A stretch of DNA of 64,000 bases from Rhodococcus sp. SMB37 (GTDB taxonomy: Bacteria > Actinomycetota > Actinomycetes > Mycobacteriales > Mycobacteriaceae). Below the pieces are notes generated by a model. The model did no database searches. It was not told the DNA's origin and saw nothing but the letters and a program-made list of their open reading frames with translations. Positions 42,425 through 51,320 of the stretch are shown here, in pieces. The translations under genes were made by a program, and so were the position numbers. Each line of letters starts with the position of its first letter. Within the stretch, counting starts at the first letter, position 1. The stretch lies in NCBI RefSeq assembly GCF_004345605.1, contig NZ_SLVY01000005.1:310001-374000 (forward strand), given 5' to 3'.

Positions 42425-43603
42425 ATGTCGCCGACCTCGACGTCCGTGCGGGCAAGTGCACCGGCCGCGCTCGCCGCGGCGGCATGTGCCTCCGCGGTCG
42501 CGGTGTTCGTCCTGATGGTCGGTGAGACGGCGCTCCCGACGGGCACCCGCAGCGACTTCTCACCGATGATCACGGCGGTCCTCGCCGTGGTGTCGGTGGT
42601 GGGTCTGCAACGGTCGGGTTCACCGCGGACGGCATGGTCGTTGGGTGCCGGCGCTGTCCTCGTGCTGGGCTCCATCCGGTACCTGGTGCCGGCGGGGGCC
42701 TCGGCCGACACTCTCACCACGGTCGGGCTGGTCACCTCCGGGACCACCGGAGTACTGCTCGGAGCGGCGGTCGCCGGAGCATGGGCGGGGTCGAACGGAC
42801 CGTGGGCACTGCTCACAGGTGCGTGGTCTGCGTTCCTCACCGCCGCCGCAGTCGGTGTCCAGGTACCGGTCGATCCGGTGCAATGGACGATCACCCAGTG
42901 GCTGCTGGCGATCGCGCTGGTGGCGCTCGTTGCGGCGGCACTGACCGCGACGCCCGGAGGCCGGACGCAGGGGTTCGACCCCCGGCTACTGATGGTCACA
43001 GCGCTCGCTGCGGGCGTGTTGGCCGTCGGTTACCGGCTGCTCGGCGAACTGGTGACCTCCGAGGCCGGGGCCGGTGGAGCACGGATGTGGTTCGCCGCAG
43101 TGGGTGCTCTCGTGGTGATGGTGATCGGCGCCGAGGTCACCGCCCGCGTCGTGCCGTCGGGAGACGACCGGTTCGTGCTGGCGGTCACCGGCGCGGTGGC
43201 CGCGGTGTACCCGGTGATGCTCGAGTTGTTCGGCAGCGGACAGTGGTGGCTGCCGTTGCTCGTGGTCGCGGCCGCCGCCGTCGGCGTGTGCTGTTCCCCG
43301 TACGTTCCGTACGCGGCCGCCGGGCTCGTCGTGGCGCTGGCGGTTTCCACCGCTGCGGTGCTGTGGCCGCAGTTCGCCGAGAACGTTCCCCTGCCGGTTC
43401 GACTGGCGCTCATCGCCGCGGGAACCGGGCTGGCGCTCGCATCGTCGCTGCCCGGATCGGCGGCCGTCGCTGCACTGGGCCTGTCGCTACCGTTGCCGCT
43501 GACCGCCGTCATCGGAGCTGTCTGGCTGCTGCCGGCAGACACCGCGTGGACAGCGCTCGCACTCGCTGCAACGGGTGCCGTGTGCGCCTGGCAGGTGCGC
43601 TGA
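42425..43603 (+). CDS. Multi-pass integral membrane protein, unknown
   Basis: A 392-residue very hydrophobic, Ala/Val-rich protein with about 11 to 12 predicted transmembrane segments and no recognised catalytic motif. ATG one base after the AAA ATPase stop (TGACATG), so it is translated with that ATPase and may be its membrane partner. No family can be named from the sequence. A short hairpin at 43633-43648 follows. Confidence 0.7.
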   Translation: MSPTSTSVRASAPAALAAAACASAVAVFVLMVGETALPTGTRSDFSPMITAVLAVVSVVGLQRSGSPRTAWSLGAGAVLVLGSIRYLVPAGASADTLTTVGLVTSGTTGVLLGAAVAGAWAGSNGPWALLTGAWSAFLTAAAVGVQVPVDPVQWTITQWLLAIALVALVAAALTATPGGRTQGFDPRLLMVTALAAGVLAVGYRLLGELVTSEAGAGGARMWFAAVGALVVMVIGAEVTARVVPSGDDRFVLAVTGAVAAVYPVMLELFGSGQWWLPLLVVAAAAVGVCCSPYVPYAAAGLVVALAVSTAAVLWPQFAENVPLPVRLALIAAGTGLALASSLPGSAAVAALGLSLPLPLTAVIGAVWLLPADTAWTALALAATGAVCAWQVR

Positions 43604-43632
43604 GTCACACCTTTTACGCGCGCAACCCCCGA

Positions 43633-43648
43633 TTCGCAAGGATGCGAA
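43633..43648. terminator. Short hairpin in the gap before mnhA
   Basis: TTCGCA-AGGA-TGCGAA, a perfect 6-bp stem 29 bp after the membrane-protein stop. It may end that transcript. The rest of the 233-bp gap (43604-43836) holds the mnh promoter region; a TTGACA hexamer at about 43745 has no clear -10 partner. Confidence 0.35.
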
Positions 43649-43836
43649 GCCTCTCGTTAGTATGGGTGCATTCCGATTTGCCCATTAACGGCGAACGGCG
43701 CGCATGTCGGGGCGTCCCGCGTTTCGGCTCTTGTGTCGAACGCATTGACAATTCTGCAACGGTCATCGCCGCTGCAGACTGCTGAGAACAGAACAGTTTC
43801 ACGCCGCCGACTGGCCCGACCCCGACGGAGTGCCTT

Positions 43837-46674
43837 TTGCTCGCCATACTCATCGCTCACGCGGTCGCCGCGATTCTGGCACCGCCGCTGGTCAGAGTCA
43901 TGGGGAGAAATGCATTCCTGCCGTTGGCGCTCGTCCCGCTGGCAAGCCTCGGCTGGGTCATCACGAACTGGGGCACCGAGCAGACACTGAACATCCAGTG
44001 GGCCTCCGCAGTGTCGATGGATCTCGACATGCGATTCGATTCGCTCTCCGCCGTCATGTGCCTGCTGGTGCTCGGTATCGGCTCCCTGATTCTGCTCTAC
44101 TGTGCGCGCTACTTCCAGGACGACGAGCCTCGTCTGGGGATCTTCGCAGCGGAGATGGTGGCATTCGCCGGCGCAATGTTCGGCCTGGTCACCAGCGACA
44201 ACATGCTGGTGCTCTACACCTTCTGGGAATTGACGACGGTCCTGTCGTTCCTGTTGGTCGGCCACTATGCCGAACGTGCATCGAGTCGCCGCGCCGCGAC
44301 ACAGGCACTGCTCGTGACCACGGCCGGTGGTCTCGCGATGCTCGTCGGCATCATCATCCTCGGCCAGCTCGTGGGCAGCTACAACCTGTCCGCGGTGATC
44401 GAGGCCGCGCCCGACGGCTGGCTGCCCGCTGTCGCCATCGTGCTGGTGCTCATCGGCGCACTGTCGAAGTCCGCGGTGGTGCCTCTGCACTTCTGGCTGC
44501 CCGGCGCGATGGCTGCCCCGACTCCCGTCTCCGGATATCTGCACGCCGCCGCGATGGTGAAAGCCGGCATCTATCTGGTCGCACGTTTGGCACCGGCCTT
44601 CGCCGACGTGGCACCGTGGCGACCGATCGTGATCACCCTGGGCCTCGCCTCGATGATCCTGGGCGGCTGGCGCGCCTTCCGTGCGTTCGACCTCAAGCTG
44701 ATCCTCGCGTTCGGCACCGTCAGTCAGCTCGGGTTCCTCATGGCGCTTGTCGGCATCGGTAGTCGTGAAGCCGCACTGGCCGGACTGACGATGGTGATCG
44801 CGCACGCCATGTTCAAGGCATGTCTGTTCATGGTGGTCGGAATCATCGACCACTCGACGGGCACCCGTGACATCCGCAAGCTCGCGCACCTCGGGCTGAG
44901 AGCCCCGGTCCTGGCGGTGGTGGCGGCCTTGGCCGCGGCGAGCATGGCCGGGCTACCACCGCTCATCGGTTTCGTCGGCAAGGAAGCCGCGCTCGAAGCA
45001 GCACTGGTCGCCGAAGTACTTCCGGACTGGGCGCGCATCGCCACGGTCGCGGGAATGGTGTTCGGTTCGATCCTCACCCTCGCCTACAGCATCCGGTTCA
45101 TCTGGGGGGCCTTCGGTCGCAAGCAGCTCAAGCGGCCCAGCCCGGCGGTACAAGACCTTCACGCTCCCGGCTGGTTGCTGCTGTCGGCGCCGTCGCTGCT
45201 CGCGGTCTCCGGCCTGGCGGCCGGATTCGCGGCGCCCTGGGTCGATACTCTCGTCGCGCCCTACGCCGACACACTGCCGGCCTCGCTGGCCGAGCCTTAC
45301 CACCTCGCGCTGTACCACGGGTTGACGTTGTCGCTTGCCCTGACCGCCGTCGTGATCGTGGCCGGAATCAGCCTGTACCTCGCACACCGCACAGTCGCAC
45401 GATTCCGATTCGAGCACCCGCCGCTCGGCAACGCCGACCGAATCTACGACGCGACGCTGCGTGGCATGGACACCATGTCGACGCGGTTGACTAGTTTCAT
45501 CCAGCGAGGTTCGCTGCCGCTGACCCAGGCCACGATCCTCATCACCCTGGTGGTTCTGCCCTCTGTGCTGCTGCTCACTTTCGGGGCCAGGGACACACCG
45601 GAAGTGCGTGCGTGGGACACCCCGTGGCAGTTCACCGTCGGCGTGATCATGATCGGCACAGGACTGGCCGCGACGGTGATGCGGAACCGGCTCGCCAGCG
45701 TCCTGATGGTCGGTGTCACCGGCTACGGCCTCGGTGTCCTGTTCGCCCTGCAGGGGGCCCCCGACCTGGCGCTGACGCAGTTCCTCGTAGAGACCGTCAC
45801 CCTGGTGATGTTCGTGCTGGTGCTGCGGAAGCTGCCTCCCGAGAGCGATCGACAAGCCGAGATCGGCAAGCGCGGCCCCCGGGCCCTGCTCGGTGTCGCG
45901 GTGGGTTCGGTGGTGACCGTCGTCGGAGCATTCGCTGTGGCTGCGCGCACCGCCGAGCCGATCTCACTGCAACTTCCCGAGCTTGCGTACGAACTCGGCC
46001 ACGGCAAGAACGTGGTGAACGTGCTGCTCGTCGATATTCGTGCCTGGGACACCCTCGGTGAGATCTCGGTGCTGCTCGTCGCCGCGACCGGCGTGGCGAG
46101 CCTGGTATTCCGCACCCGCCGCTTCGGGACCGCACCGCGCGTTGCCGACGCACCCGCCGCCCAGCTCGACGCGGCCGGGGCGAACTCCGAGATCACGTGG
46201 CTGCGCGGCGGTGATCTCATCGATCCGCGCTACCGGTCGCTGATCCTGGAAGTCACCACCCGACTGGTGTTCCCCACGATGATGGTGCTGTCGGTGTACT
46301 TCTTCTTCGCCGGTCACAACGCCCCGGGCGGCGGCTTCTCCGGAGGTCTCGTCGCCGGGTTGGCGCTGGTCCTGCGCTATCTGGCCGGTGGACGCTACGA
46401 ACTCGGAGAGGCGGTTCCCATCGACGCCGGCAAAATCCTCGGCCTCGGCCTGACCTTCGCCGCCGGTACCGGACTGTTCTCGCTGTTCCTCGGCGCGCCT
46501 GTGCTCTCGTCCGCGGTCCTCGAAGTGACACTGCCGTTGATCGGCGAGATCAAGCTCGTCACCGCGCTGTTCTTCGACCTCGGTGTGTACCTGATCGTCG
46601 TCGGCCTGATCCTCGATGTGCTCCGAAGTCTCGGCGCCCGGCTCGACGCCGAGGTCGTGGGTGAGCGCCGATGA
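43837..46674 (+). CDS. mnhA: Mrp Na+/H+ antiporter subunit A with fused MnhB domain
   Basis: A 945-residue membrane protein. Residues about 1-760 are MnhA/MrpA (ND5-like; Lys/Glu-containing helices such as FWLPGAMAAPTPVSGYLHAA), and the C-terminal part from about 800 is a complete MnhB domain (FAGHNAPGGGFSGGLVAGLALVLRYL, divided by a Gly run), so a separate mnhB is absent. The Mrp complex exchanges cytoplasmic Na+ for H+ and is related to complex I. TTG start at 43837 with GGAG eight bases before it. The stop overlaps the mnhC start. Confidence 0.92.
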   Translation: MLAILIAHAVAAILAPPLVRVMGRNAFLPLALVPLASLGWVITNWGTEQTLNIQWASAVSMDLDMRFDSLSAVMCLLVLGIGSLILLYCARYFQDDEPRLGIFAAEMVAFAGAMFGLVTSDNMLVLYTFWELTTVLSFLLVGHYAERASSRRAATQALLVTTAGGLAMLVGIIILGQLVGSYNLSAVIEAAPDGWLPAVAIVLVLIGALSKSAVVPLHFWLPGAMAAPTPVSGYLHAAAMVKAGIYLVARLAPAFADVAPWRPIVITLGLASMILGGWRAFRAFDLKLILAFGTVSQLGFLMALVGIGSREAALAGLTMVIAHAMFKACLFMVVGIIDHSTGTRDIRKLAHLGLRAPVLAVVAALAAASMAGLPPLIGFVGKEAALEAALVAEVLPDWARIATVAGMVFGSILTLAYSIRFIWGAFGRKQLKRPSPAVQDLHAPGWLLLSAPSLLAVSGLAAGFAAPWVDTLVAPYADTLPASLAEPYHLALYHGLTLSLALTAVVIVAGISLYLAHRTVARFRFEHPPLGNADRIYDATLRGMDTMSTRLTSFIQRGSLPLTQATILITLVVLPSVLLLTFGARDTPEVRAWDTPWQFTVGVIMIGTGLAATVMRNRLASVLMVGVTGYGLGVLFALQGAPDLALTQFLVETVTLVMFVLVLRKLPPESDRQAEIGKRGPRALLGVAVGSVVTVVGAFAVAARTAEPISLQLPELAYELGHGKNVVNVLLVDIRAWDTLGEISVLLVAATGVASLVFRTRRFGTAPRVADAPAAQLDAAGANSEITWLRGGDLIDPRYRSLILEVTTRLVFPTMMVLSVYFFFAGHNAPGGGFSGGLVAGLALVLRYLAGGRYELGEAVPIDAGKILGLGLTFAAGTGLFSLFLGAPVLSSAVLEVTLPLIGEIKLVTALFFDLGVYLIVVGLILDVLRSLGARLDAEVVGERR

Positions 46675-47357
46675 CCACGAATCTCACATTGGTCGCCATC
46701 GTCGGTGTTCTGGTCGCCTGCGGTGTGTACCTCCTGCTCGAACGAAGCATCATCAAGATGCTGCTCGGCCTGCTGTTGATCGGCAACGGCGTCAATCTGC
46801 TGATCGTCACGCTCAGCGGCCCCGCCGGGGACCCCCCCGTCATCGGGGCCGACAACGTGAGACAAGAAGGCATGGCCGACCCGCTCGCACAGGCCATGGT
46901 GCTCACATCGATCGTGATCACGATGGGTGTCGCTGCATTCGTGCTCGCACTGACCTACCGCTCGTACACGTTCCGTGCACGTGACGAGGTCGAAAACGAC
47001 CCCGAGGACACCATGGTGTCGCAGCGGCGAACCCTCGCCGATGCACCCGGTCGCGACCGCTCCGACGACCCCGTCACCGGCGAACCGAGCAAGAGCGGCG
47101 ACGCGTTCGACGCGGAAGGCAATCCGATCCCGCTCGAGGCACTCACCAACATCGAGGACCTCGAGGTCTACGAGGACCTGCACGACGGCGATTTCGACGA
47201 CCCCACAGACTCCGCGTACAGCGATCCGCGCAACCCCGGCAGCGGAAACCCGCGGCCCGCGCCGAAGGACGAAGTCGAAAGGAAAGCGCAGGACGAAGAC
47301 AGCGTCAGAGAAGACGAGAGCAAGACCGAGGACGACGGTAAGGAGGACGACCGATGA
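46671..47357 (+). CDS. mnhC: Mrp antiporter subunit C with long acidic tail
   Basis: A 228-residue protein. Residues 1-105 are a normal MnhC/NuoK-like subunit with three transmembrane helices (LLLIGNGVNLLIVTLSG, ADPLAQAMVLTSIVI). The remaining 120 residues form a hydrophilic, highly charged and largely acidic cytoplasmic tail (runs such as EDLEVYEDLHDGDFDD and DDGKEDDR) that common MnhC proteins lack. ATGA overlap with mnhA and mnhD indicates translational coupling. Confidence 0.9.
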   Translation: MTTNLTLVAIVGVLVACGVYLLLERSIIKMLLGLLLIGNGVNLLIVTLSGPAGDPPVIGADNVRQEGMADPLAQAMVLTSIVITMGVAAFVLALTYRSYTFRARDEVENDPEDTMVSQRRTLADAPGRDRSDDPVTGEPSKSGDAFDAEGNPIPLEALTNIEDLEVYEDLHDGDFDDPTDSAYSDPRNPGSGNPRPAPKDEVERKAQDEDSVREDESKTEDDGKEDDR

Positions 47358-48940
47358 CCTTGGACACCGCCGTCCTCATCCCGCTGCCGATTCTCGTTCC
47401 GCTGCTCGCTGCCGCGGTCACCCTGATCCTGGGCCGACGTCCGCGCGCTCAGCGGTTTGTCACCGTCGTCGCGCTGGTTGCGTCGCTCGCGGTCGCAGTC
47501 GCGCTGTTGTACTTCGCCGACCAGGACGGCATCGAAGTCGTGCAGGTCGGTGGATGGGACGCACCGTTCGGCATCTCACTGGTGGCCGATCGACTCGCTG
47601 CCCTGATGCTCGTGATCGCAGCAATCGTGTTGCTGTCCGTCATGTTGTTCGCCGTCGGCCAGGGCATTCACGACGGCAACGAGCAGCAGCCGGTGTCGAT
47701 CTTCCTGCCGACCTATCTCGCACTCACGGCAGGCCTGAACATCGCGTTCCTCGCCGGCGACCTGTTCAACATGTTCGTCGGATTCGAGGTGCTCCTCGCA
47801 GCGTCGTTCGTGTTGCTGACACTGGGAGCGAGCGCCGACCGCGTCCGCGCCGGGATCTCGTACGTCATGGTCTCGATGGTGTCGTCGATGGTCTTCCTGA
47901 TGGGCATGGCCTTCGCCTACGCCGCGACGGGAACGTTGAACCTGGCACAGATGGCGTTGCGGATGGACGACGTGGCTTCCGGGACTCGCACCGCAATCTT
48001 CGGTGTGCTGCTGGTGGCCTTCGGCATCAAAGCCGCGATCTTCCCGTTGTCGTCGTGGCTGCCCGACTCCTACCCGACCGCCCCCGCCCCCGTCACCGCG
48101 GTCTTCGCGGGCCTGCTCACCAAGGTGGGCGTGTACGCGATCATCCGTGCGCACACCCTGATCTTCCCGCAGGGTGAGCTCGACAACGTCCTGCTCGTCG
48201 CCGGTCTGCTCACGATGGTCATCGGCATCCTCGGTGCGATCGCGCAGAACGACATCAAACGTCTATTGTCGTTCACCCTCGTCAGCCACATCGGCTACAT
48301 GGTGTTCGGTATCGCACTGTCGAATCAGGCCGGGCTCGGCGGTGCGGTCTTCTACGTAGCGCACCACATTCTCGTCCAGACCACGCTGTTCCTGGTGGTG
48401 GGACTGATCGAACGGCAGGCCGGATCGGCGTCGCTACGTCGACTCGGCTCCCTTGCGGTGACGAGTCCGCTCCTGGCCATCCTGTTCCTCGTCCCCGCCC
48501 TCAATCTCGGGGGCATTCCACCGTTCTCCGGTTTCATCGGCAAGGTTGCACTGCTGCAGGCCGGCGCCGAGGACGGATCGGTTCTCGCCTGGATCCTCGT
48601 TGCCGGCGGCACTCTCACCAGCCTGCTGACGTTGTACGCGGTAGCCCGGGTCTGGTCCAAGGCATTCTGGCGCGCCCGCGCCGACGCGCCCGAAGGCGAG
48701 CTCGCCGACATCGGACCGTCGGCATTGATCGACGAATCCGAAGCCGACATCGCGTTCGAAGAGCGGGCCGACGTCGGGAAGATGCCACCCGGCATGCTGA
48801 TCCCCACCATCGCGCTCGTGGTGATCGGGCTGGGAATGACCGTGTTCGCTGGGCCGCTCCTGGACATCAGCGGCCGCGCCGCCGAGAATCTGCGTGACCG
48901 CTCGGTGTACATCGAGGCCGTGTTGGGAGAAACGCCATGA
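47354..48940 (+). CDS. mnhD: Mrp antiporter subunit D
   Basis: A 528-residue ND2/ND4-like membrane subunit with about 14 helices and the proton-antiporter signature region (GIKAAIFPLSSWLPDSYPTA, KVGVYAIIR, NDIKRLLSFTLVSHIGYM). Conducts protons within the Mrp complex. Start overlaps the mnhC stop and the stop overlaps the mnhE start. The loop around residues 440-475 is acidic (EGELADIG, DESEADIAFEERAD). Confidence 0.93.
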   Translation: MTLDTAVLIPLPILVPLLAAAVTLILGRRPRAQRFVTVVALVASLAVAVALLYFADQDGIEVVQVGGWDAPFGISLVADRLAALMLVIAAIVLLSVMLFAVGQGIHDGNEQQPVSIFLPTYLALTAGLNIAFLAGDLFNMFVGFEVLLAASFVLLTLGASADRVRAGISYVMVSMVSSMVFLMGMAFAYAATGTLNLAQMALRMDDVASGTRTAIFGVLLVAFGIKAAIFPLSSWLPDSYPTAPAPVTAVFAGLLTKVGVYAIIRAHTLIFPQGELDNVLLVAGLLTMVIGILGAIAQNDIKRLLSFTLVSHIGYMVFGIALSNQAGLGGAVFYVAHHILVQTTLFLVVGLIERQAGSASLRRLGSLAVTSPLLAILFLVPALNLGGIPPFSGFIGKVALLQAGAEDGSVLAWILVAGGTLTSLLTLYAVARVWSKAFWRARADAPEGELADIGPSALIDESEADIAFEERADVGKMPPGMLIPTIALVVIGLGMTVFAGPLLDISGRAAENLRDRSVYIEAVLGETP

Positions 48941-49488
48941 TCAAACGCGGCAATCTTCTGCGTATATCCGTGATCCTCTGGATGGCGTTCGTGTGGGTGA
49001 TGCTGTGGGGCACCCTCAGCATCGCCAACGTCATCGGCGGGCTCCTCGTCGCGGGATTCCTCGCGGTACTGCTGCCACTGCCGAAGGTTCCGGTGGAAGG
49101 TCGCGCCCACCTGCTGTCGGCACTGCGGCTCGGGGTCTACATCTTCTACGAGTCGATCAAGTCGACGATCTCGGTCGCGTGGCTGGCGATCCGGCCTGCA
49201 GCGCCCCCGGTCACCGGTGTGCTGCGGTGCCGGCTGACGATCAAGTCCGATCTGGTGCTCACCCTGTGGACGGACATCATGAACAACATCCCGGGCACGA
49301 TGGTGCTCGAAATCGACCAGGTTCGGCGGATCATGTATGTGCACGTGCTCGATGTCAGTACCGACAAGGCCGTTGCCGATTTCTACCGCTCGGCACGGTT
49401 GATCGAACGTCTTCTCATCGACACATTCGAACGGGACTCGGAGTGGCAGCCCAGCCCGTGGAGAAGCGGGACGGAGGAAACGATATGA
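48937..49488 (+). CDS. mnhE: Mrp antiporter subunit E
   Basis: A 183-residue MnhE with two to three N-terminal hydrophobic segments (VILWMAFVWVMLWGTL, VIGGLLVAGFLAVLLPLP) and a cytoplasmic domain containing the family ITLTPGT-like block here as LVLTLWTDIMNNIPGTMVL. ATG overlaps the mnhD stop. Needed for assembly and activity of Mrp complexes. Confidence 0.9.
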   Translation: MIKRGNLLRISVILWMAFVWVMLWGTLSIANVIGGLLVAGFLAVLLPLPKVPVEGRAHLLSALRLGVYIFYESIKSTISVAWLAIRPAAPPVTGVLRCRLTIKSDLVLTLWTDIMNNIPGTMVLEIDQVRRIMYVHVLDVSTDKAVADFYRSARLIERLLIDTFERDSEWQPSPWRSGTEETI

Positions 49489-49745
49489 CCATCATTCTCG
49501 TGGTGTCGGGCGTTCTGCTGTTCGTGTCGGCTCTCCTGATCGGCTATCGGGTTCTCGCCGGGCCCAACTCGCTCGACCGCCTCGTCGGAGTCGATGCCCT
49601 ACTGGCCATTGCCATCTGCGGACTGACGATCTGGATGGTGTACACGCGCGACACCACCCTTGCGCCGGGCGTGGTGGCACTGACGCTCGTCGGTTTCATC
49701 GGATCGGTCTCGGTGGCACGATTCCGGGTGCGTGACGAAGAATGA
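49485..49745 (+). CDS. mnhF: Mrp antiporter subunit F
   Basis: An 86-residue subunit with three transmembrane helices and the family block RVLAGPNSLDRLVGVDAL. ATG at 49485 with GGAGGAAAC upstream overlaps the mnhE stop (ATGA). Its own stop overlaps the mnhG start. Confidence 0.9.
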   Translation: MTIILVVSGVLLFVSALLIGYRVLAGPNSLDRLVGVDALLAIAICGLTIWMVYTRDTTLAPGVVALTLVGFIGSVSVARFRVRDEE

Positions 49746-50077
49746 GCCACTTCTTCGACGTCGTCGGGCACGTCTTCATCCTCATCGGGTCGGTCATCTC
49801 ACTGACCGCTGCGATCGGCGTCGTCCGCTTCCGCGACCTGCTCTCCCGAATGCACCCTGCAACGAAGCCTCAGGTCATCGGTCTGCTGTTCGTACTCGGC
49901 GGGGCGATGCTCAACCTGTGGGGCTCGTTCGACGTGTGGATGCTGGCGTTGGCGGGCATGTTCATGGTGCTCACCGCGCCCGTGATCGCGCACCGTGTGG
50001 GCCGCATCGCCTACCGGGAACAGCTCGGCCGTGACGGGCTGCTCGACGACGAGGACTTCCCCCAGTACCGGGCCTAA
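49742..50077 (+). CDS. mnhG: Mrp antiporter subunit G
   Basis: A 111-residue subunit with three helices and the conserved VRFRDLLSRMHPATKPQVIG and VLTAPVIAHRVGR blocks of MnhG. Last gene of the six-gene mnhA(B)CDEFG operon, all joined by 4-bp stop-start overlaps. Convergent with the GCS2 gene 28 bp away. Confidence 0.92.
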   Translation: MSHFFDVVGHVFILIGSVISLTAAIGVVRFRDLLSRMHPATKPQVIGLLFVLGGAMLNLWGSFDVWMLALAGMFMVLTAPVIAHRVGRIAYREQLGRDGLLDDEDFPQYRA

Positions 50078-50105
50078 ACGTGTGCCGTCCCCGGCTGGGG
50101 GGTGC

Positions 50106-51254
50106 TCAGCCGCGCAGTTCGTCGACCCGCAGTTCGTCGACCAACGAATCGACGACCGCGAGCAGGCTTCCACCGTTGCTCTCTGCGACGCGTCGCTGAC
50201 GTTGGTACGACGCGCCCCGAACGGGGATGTCTGCGACGGCAGCGAGTTCGTCGGCGCAGCCCAGCCGCACCGCTGTCGGGGTGAGTTGCTCGAGCAGGTC
50301 GTGCAGATCATCGGTGACCAGTCGCTCATGACATGCGGGGTCGAGAATCACCTCGGCGTCGAGCCCGTAGCGGGCCGCCCGCCACTTGTTCTCCTTGACG
50401 TGCCACGGCTGAAGCGTCGGGAGTTCTTCGCCGCGGTCGAGGCATTCGTCGTAGTAGACCACGAGGCAGTGGACGAGAGCGACCAGCGCCGAGAGCTCGG
50501 TCACGTTGGTGATGCCGTCGAAGACCCGGACTTCCAGCGTGCCCCACTTGGGTGCCGGCCGGATGTCCCAGTGCATCCCGCCCGGCTTGCTGATGACACC
50601 CGATCTGAGCTGGTCTTCGATGAACCGGGTGTACTGCTCCCAGTCCGCGAAGTGGTAGGGCAGGCCCGCCGTGGGCAACTGCTGGAACATCAGTGCCCGG
50701 TTGCTCGCATACCCGGTGTCGAGGCCGGCCCAGATCGGTGACGACGCCGACAGCGCCAGCATGTGGGGGTATCTGACGAGGAGGGCGTTGAGAATCGGAA
50801 TGACCTTGTGCGACGACGACACCCCCACGTGGACGTGCACACCCCAGATCAGCATCTGCCGACCCCACCATCGAGTACGTTCGATCATCTCGTCGTATTC
50901 GGGTGATTGGGTGACGACCTGGTCGGTCCACTGGGCGAACGGGTGGGTGCCCGCGCACATCAGGTCGACGCCCAGCGGATCGGCGGCGCGACGCAGCAGA
51001 TTCAGCGATTCCTTCAGGTCGTCGACGGCCTCACCCACGGTGTCGTGCACGTCGGTGACCAGTTCGACGGTGTTGCGCAGAAATTCCTTGGTCAAGCGCG
51101 GTGTGTCACCAGGAAGTTCGCCGACCGCATCGAACACGACCGCGGCGGTGTTGGACAGTTCGCGGGTCGTCTTGTCGACCAGCGCAATCTCCCATTCCAC
51201 ACCGAGTGTCGGGCGCGGAGAACCCGGAAATTCGACAACCACCACTCGATCCAA
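50106..51254 (-). CDS. Glutamate-cysteine ligase family 2 (carboxylate-amine ligase)
   Basis: A 382-residue GCS2 protein (YbdK/Rv0433 type) with the family blocks LGVEWEIALVD, LRNTVELVTDVHDT, WGRQMLIWGVHVHVGV and MHWDIRPAPKWGTLEVRVFD. Joins glutamate to an amine, such as cysteine, with ATP; the physiological substrate is uncertain in actinomycetes that use mycothiol. The start is unclear: TTG at 51254, or GTG at 51245 or 51242. A perfect 18-bp hairpin (the sodC terminator) ends only 1 bp before the TTG, leaving no ordinary ribosome site. Confidence 0.88.
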   Translation of the reverse strand: MDRVVVVEFPGSPRPTLGVEWEIALVDKTTRELSNTAAVVFDAVGELPGDTPRLTKEFLRNTVELVTDVHDTVGEAVDDLKESLNLLRRAADPLGVDLMCAGTHPFAQWTDQVVTQSPEYDEMIERTRWWGRQMLIWGVHVHVGVSSSHKVIPILNALLVRYPHMLALSASSPIWAGLDTGYASNRALMFQQLPTAGLPYHFADWEQYTRFIEDQLRSGVISKPGGMHWDIRPAPKWGTLEVRVFDGITNVTELSALVALVHCLVVYYDECLDRGEELPTLQPWHVKENKWRAARYGLDAEVILDPACHERLVTDDLHDLLEQLTPTAVRLGCADELAAVADIPVRGASYQRQRRVAESNGGSLLAVVDSLVDELRVDELRG

Positions 51255-51255
51255 C

Positions 51256-51298
51256 CACAGGGCCCGCCCGACCGAGTGCCGGTCGGGCGGGCCCTGTG
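51256..51298 (-). terminator. Very strong hairpin after sodC
   Basis: CACAGGGCCCGCCCGACC and its perfect complement, an 18-bp stem around a 7-nt loop, lie 22 bp after the sodC stop and touch the start region of the next gene on the same strand. Confidence 0.85.
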
Positions 51299-51320
51299 AG
51301 CGGAATTACGGGCGGTGTAC

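Noticed and set aside
39736-42999. 1087-codon minus-strand frame opposite the AAA ATPase
   Set aside because: Antisense to three well-supported genes (pssA, AAA ATPase, membrane protein); no domain recognisable.
43643-43785. 47-codon plus-strand ORF upstream of mnhA
   Set aside because: An AAGG precedes the ATG but overlaps a hairpin; peptide is Arg/Cys-rich without pattern, and no conservation can be tested here.
43657-44889. 410-codon minus-strand frame opposite mnhA
   Set aside because: His/Gln/Arg-rich antisense reading of hydrophobic codons; not a protein-like composition.
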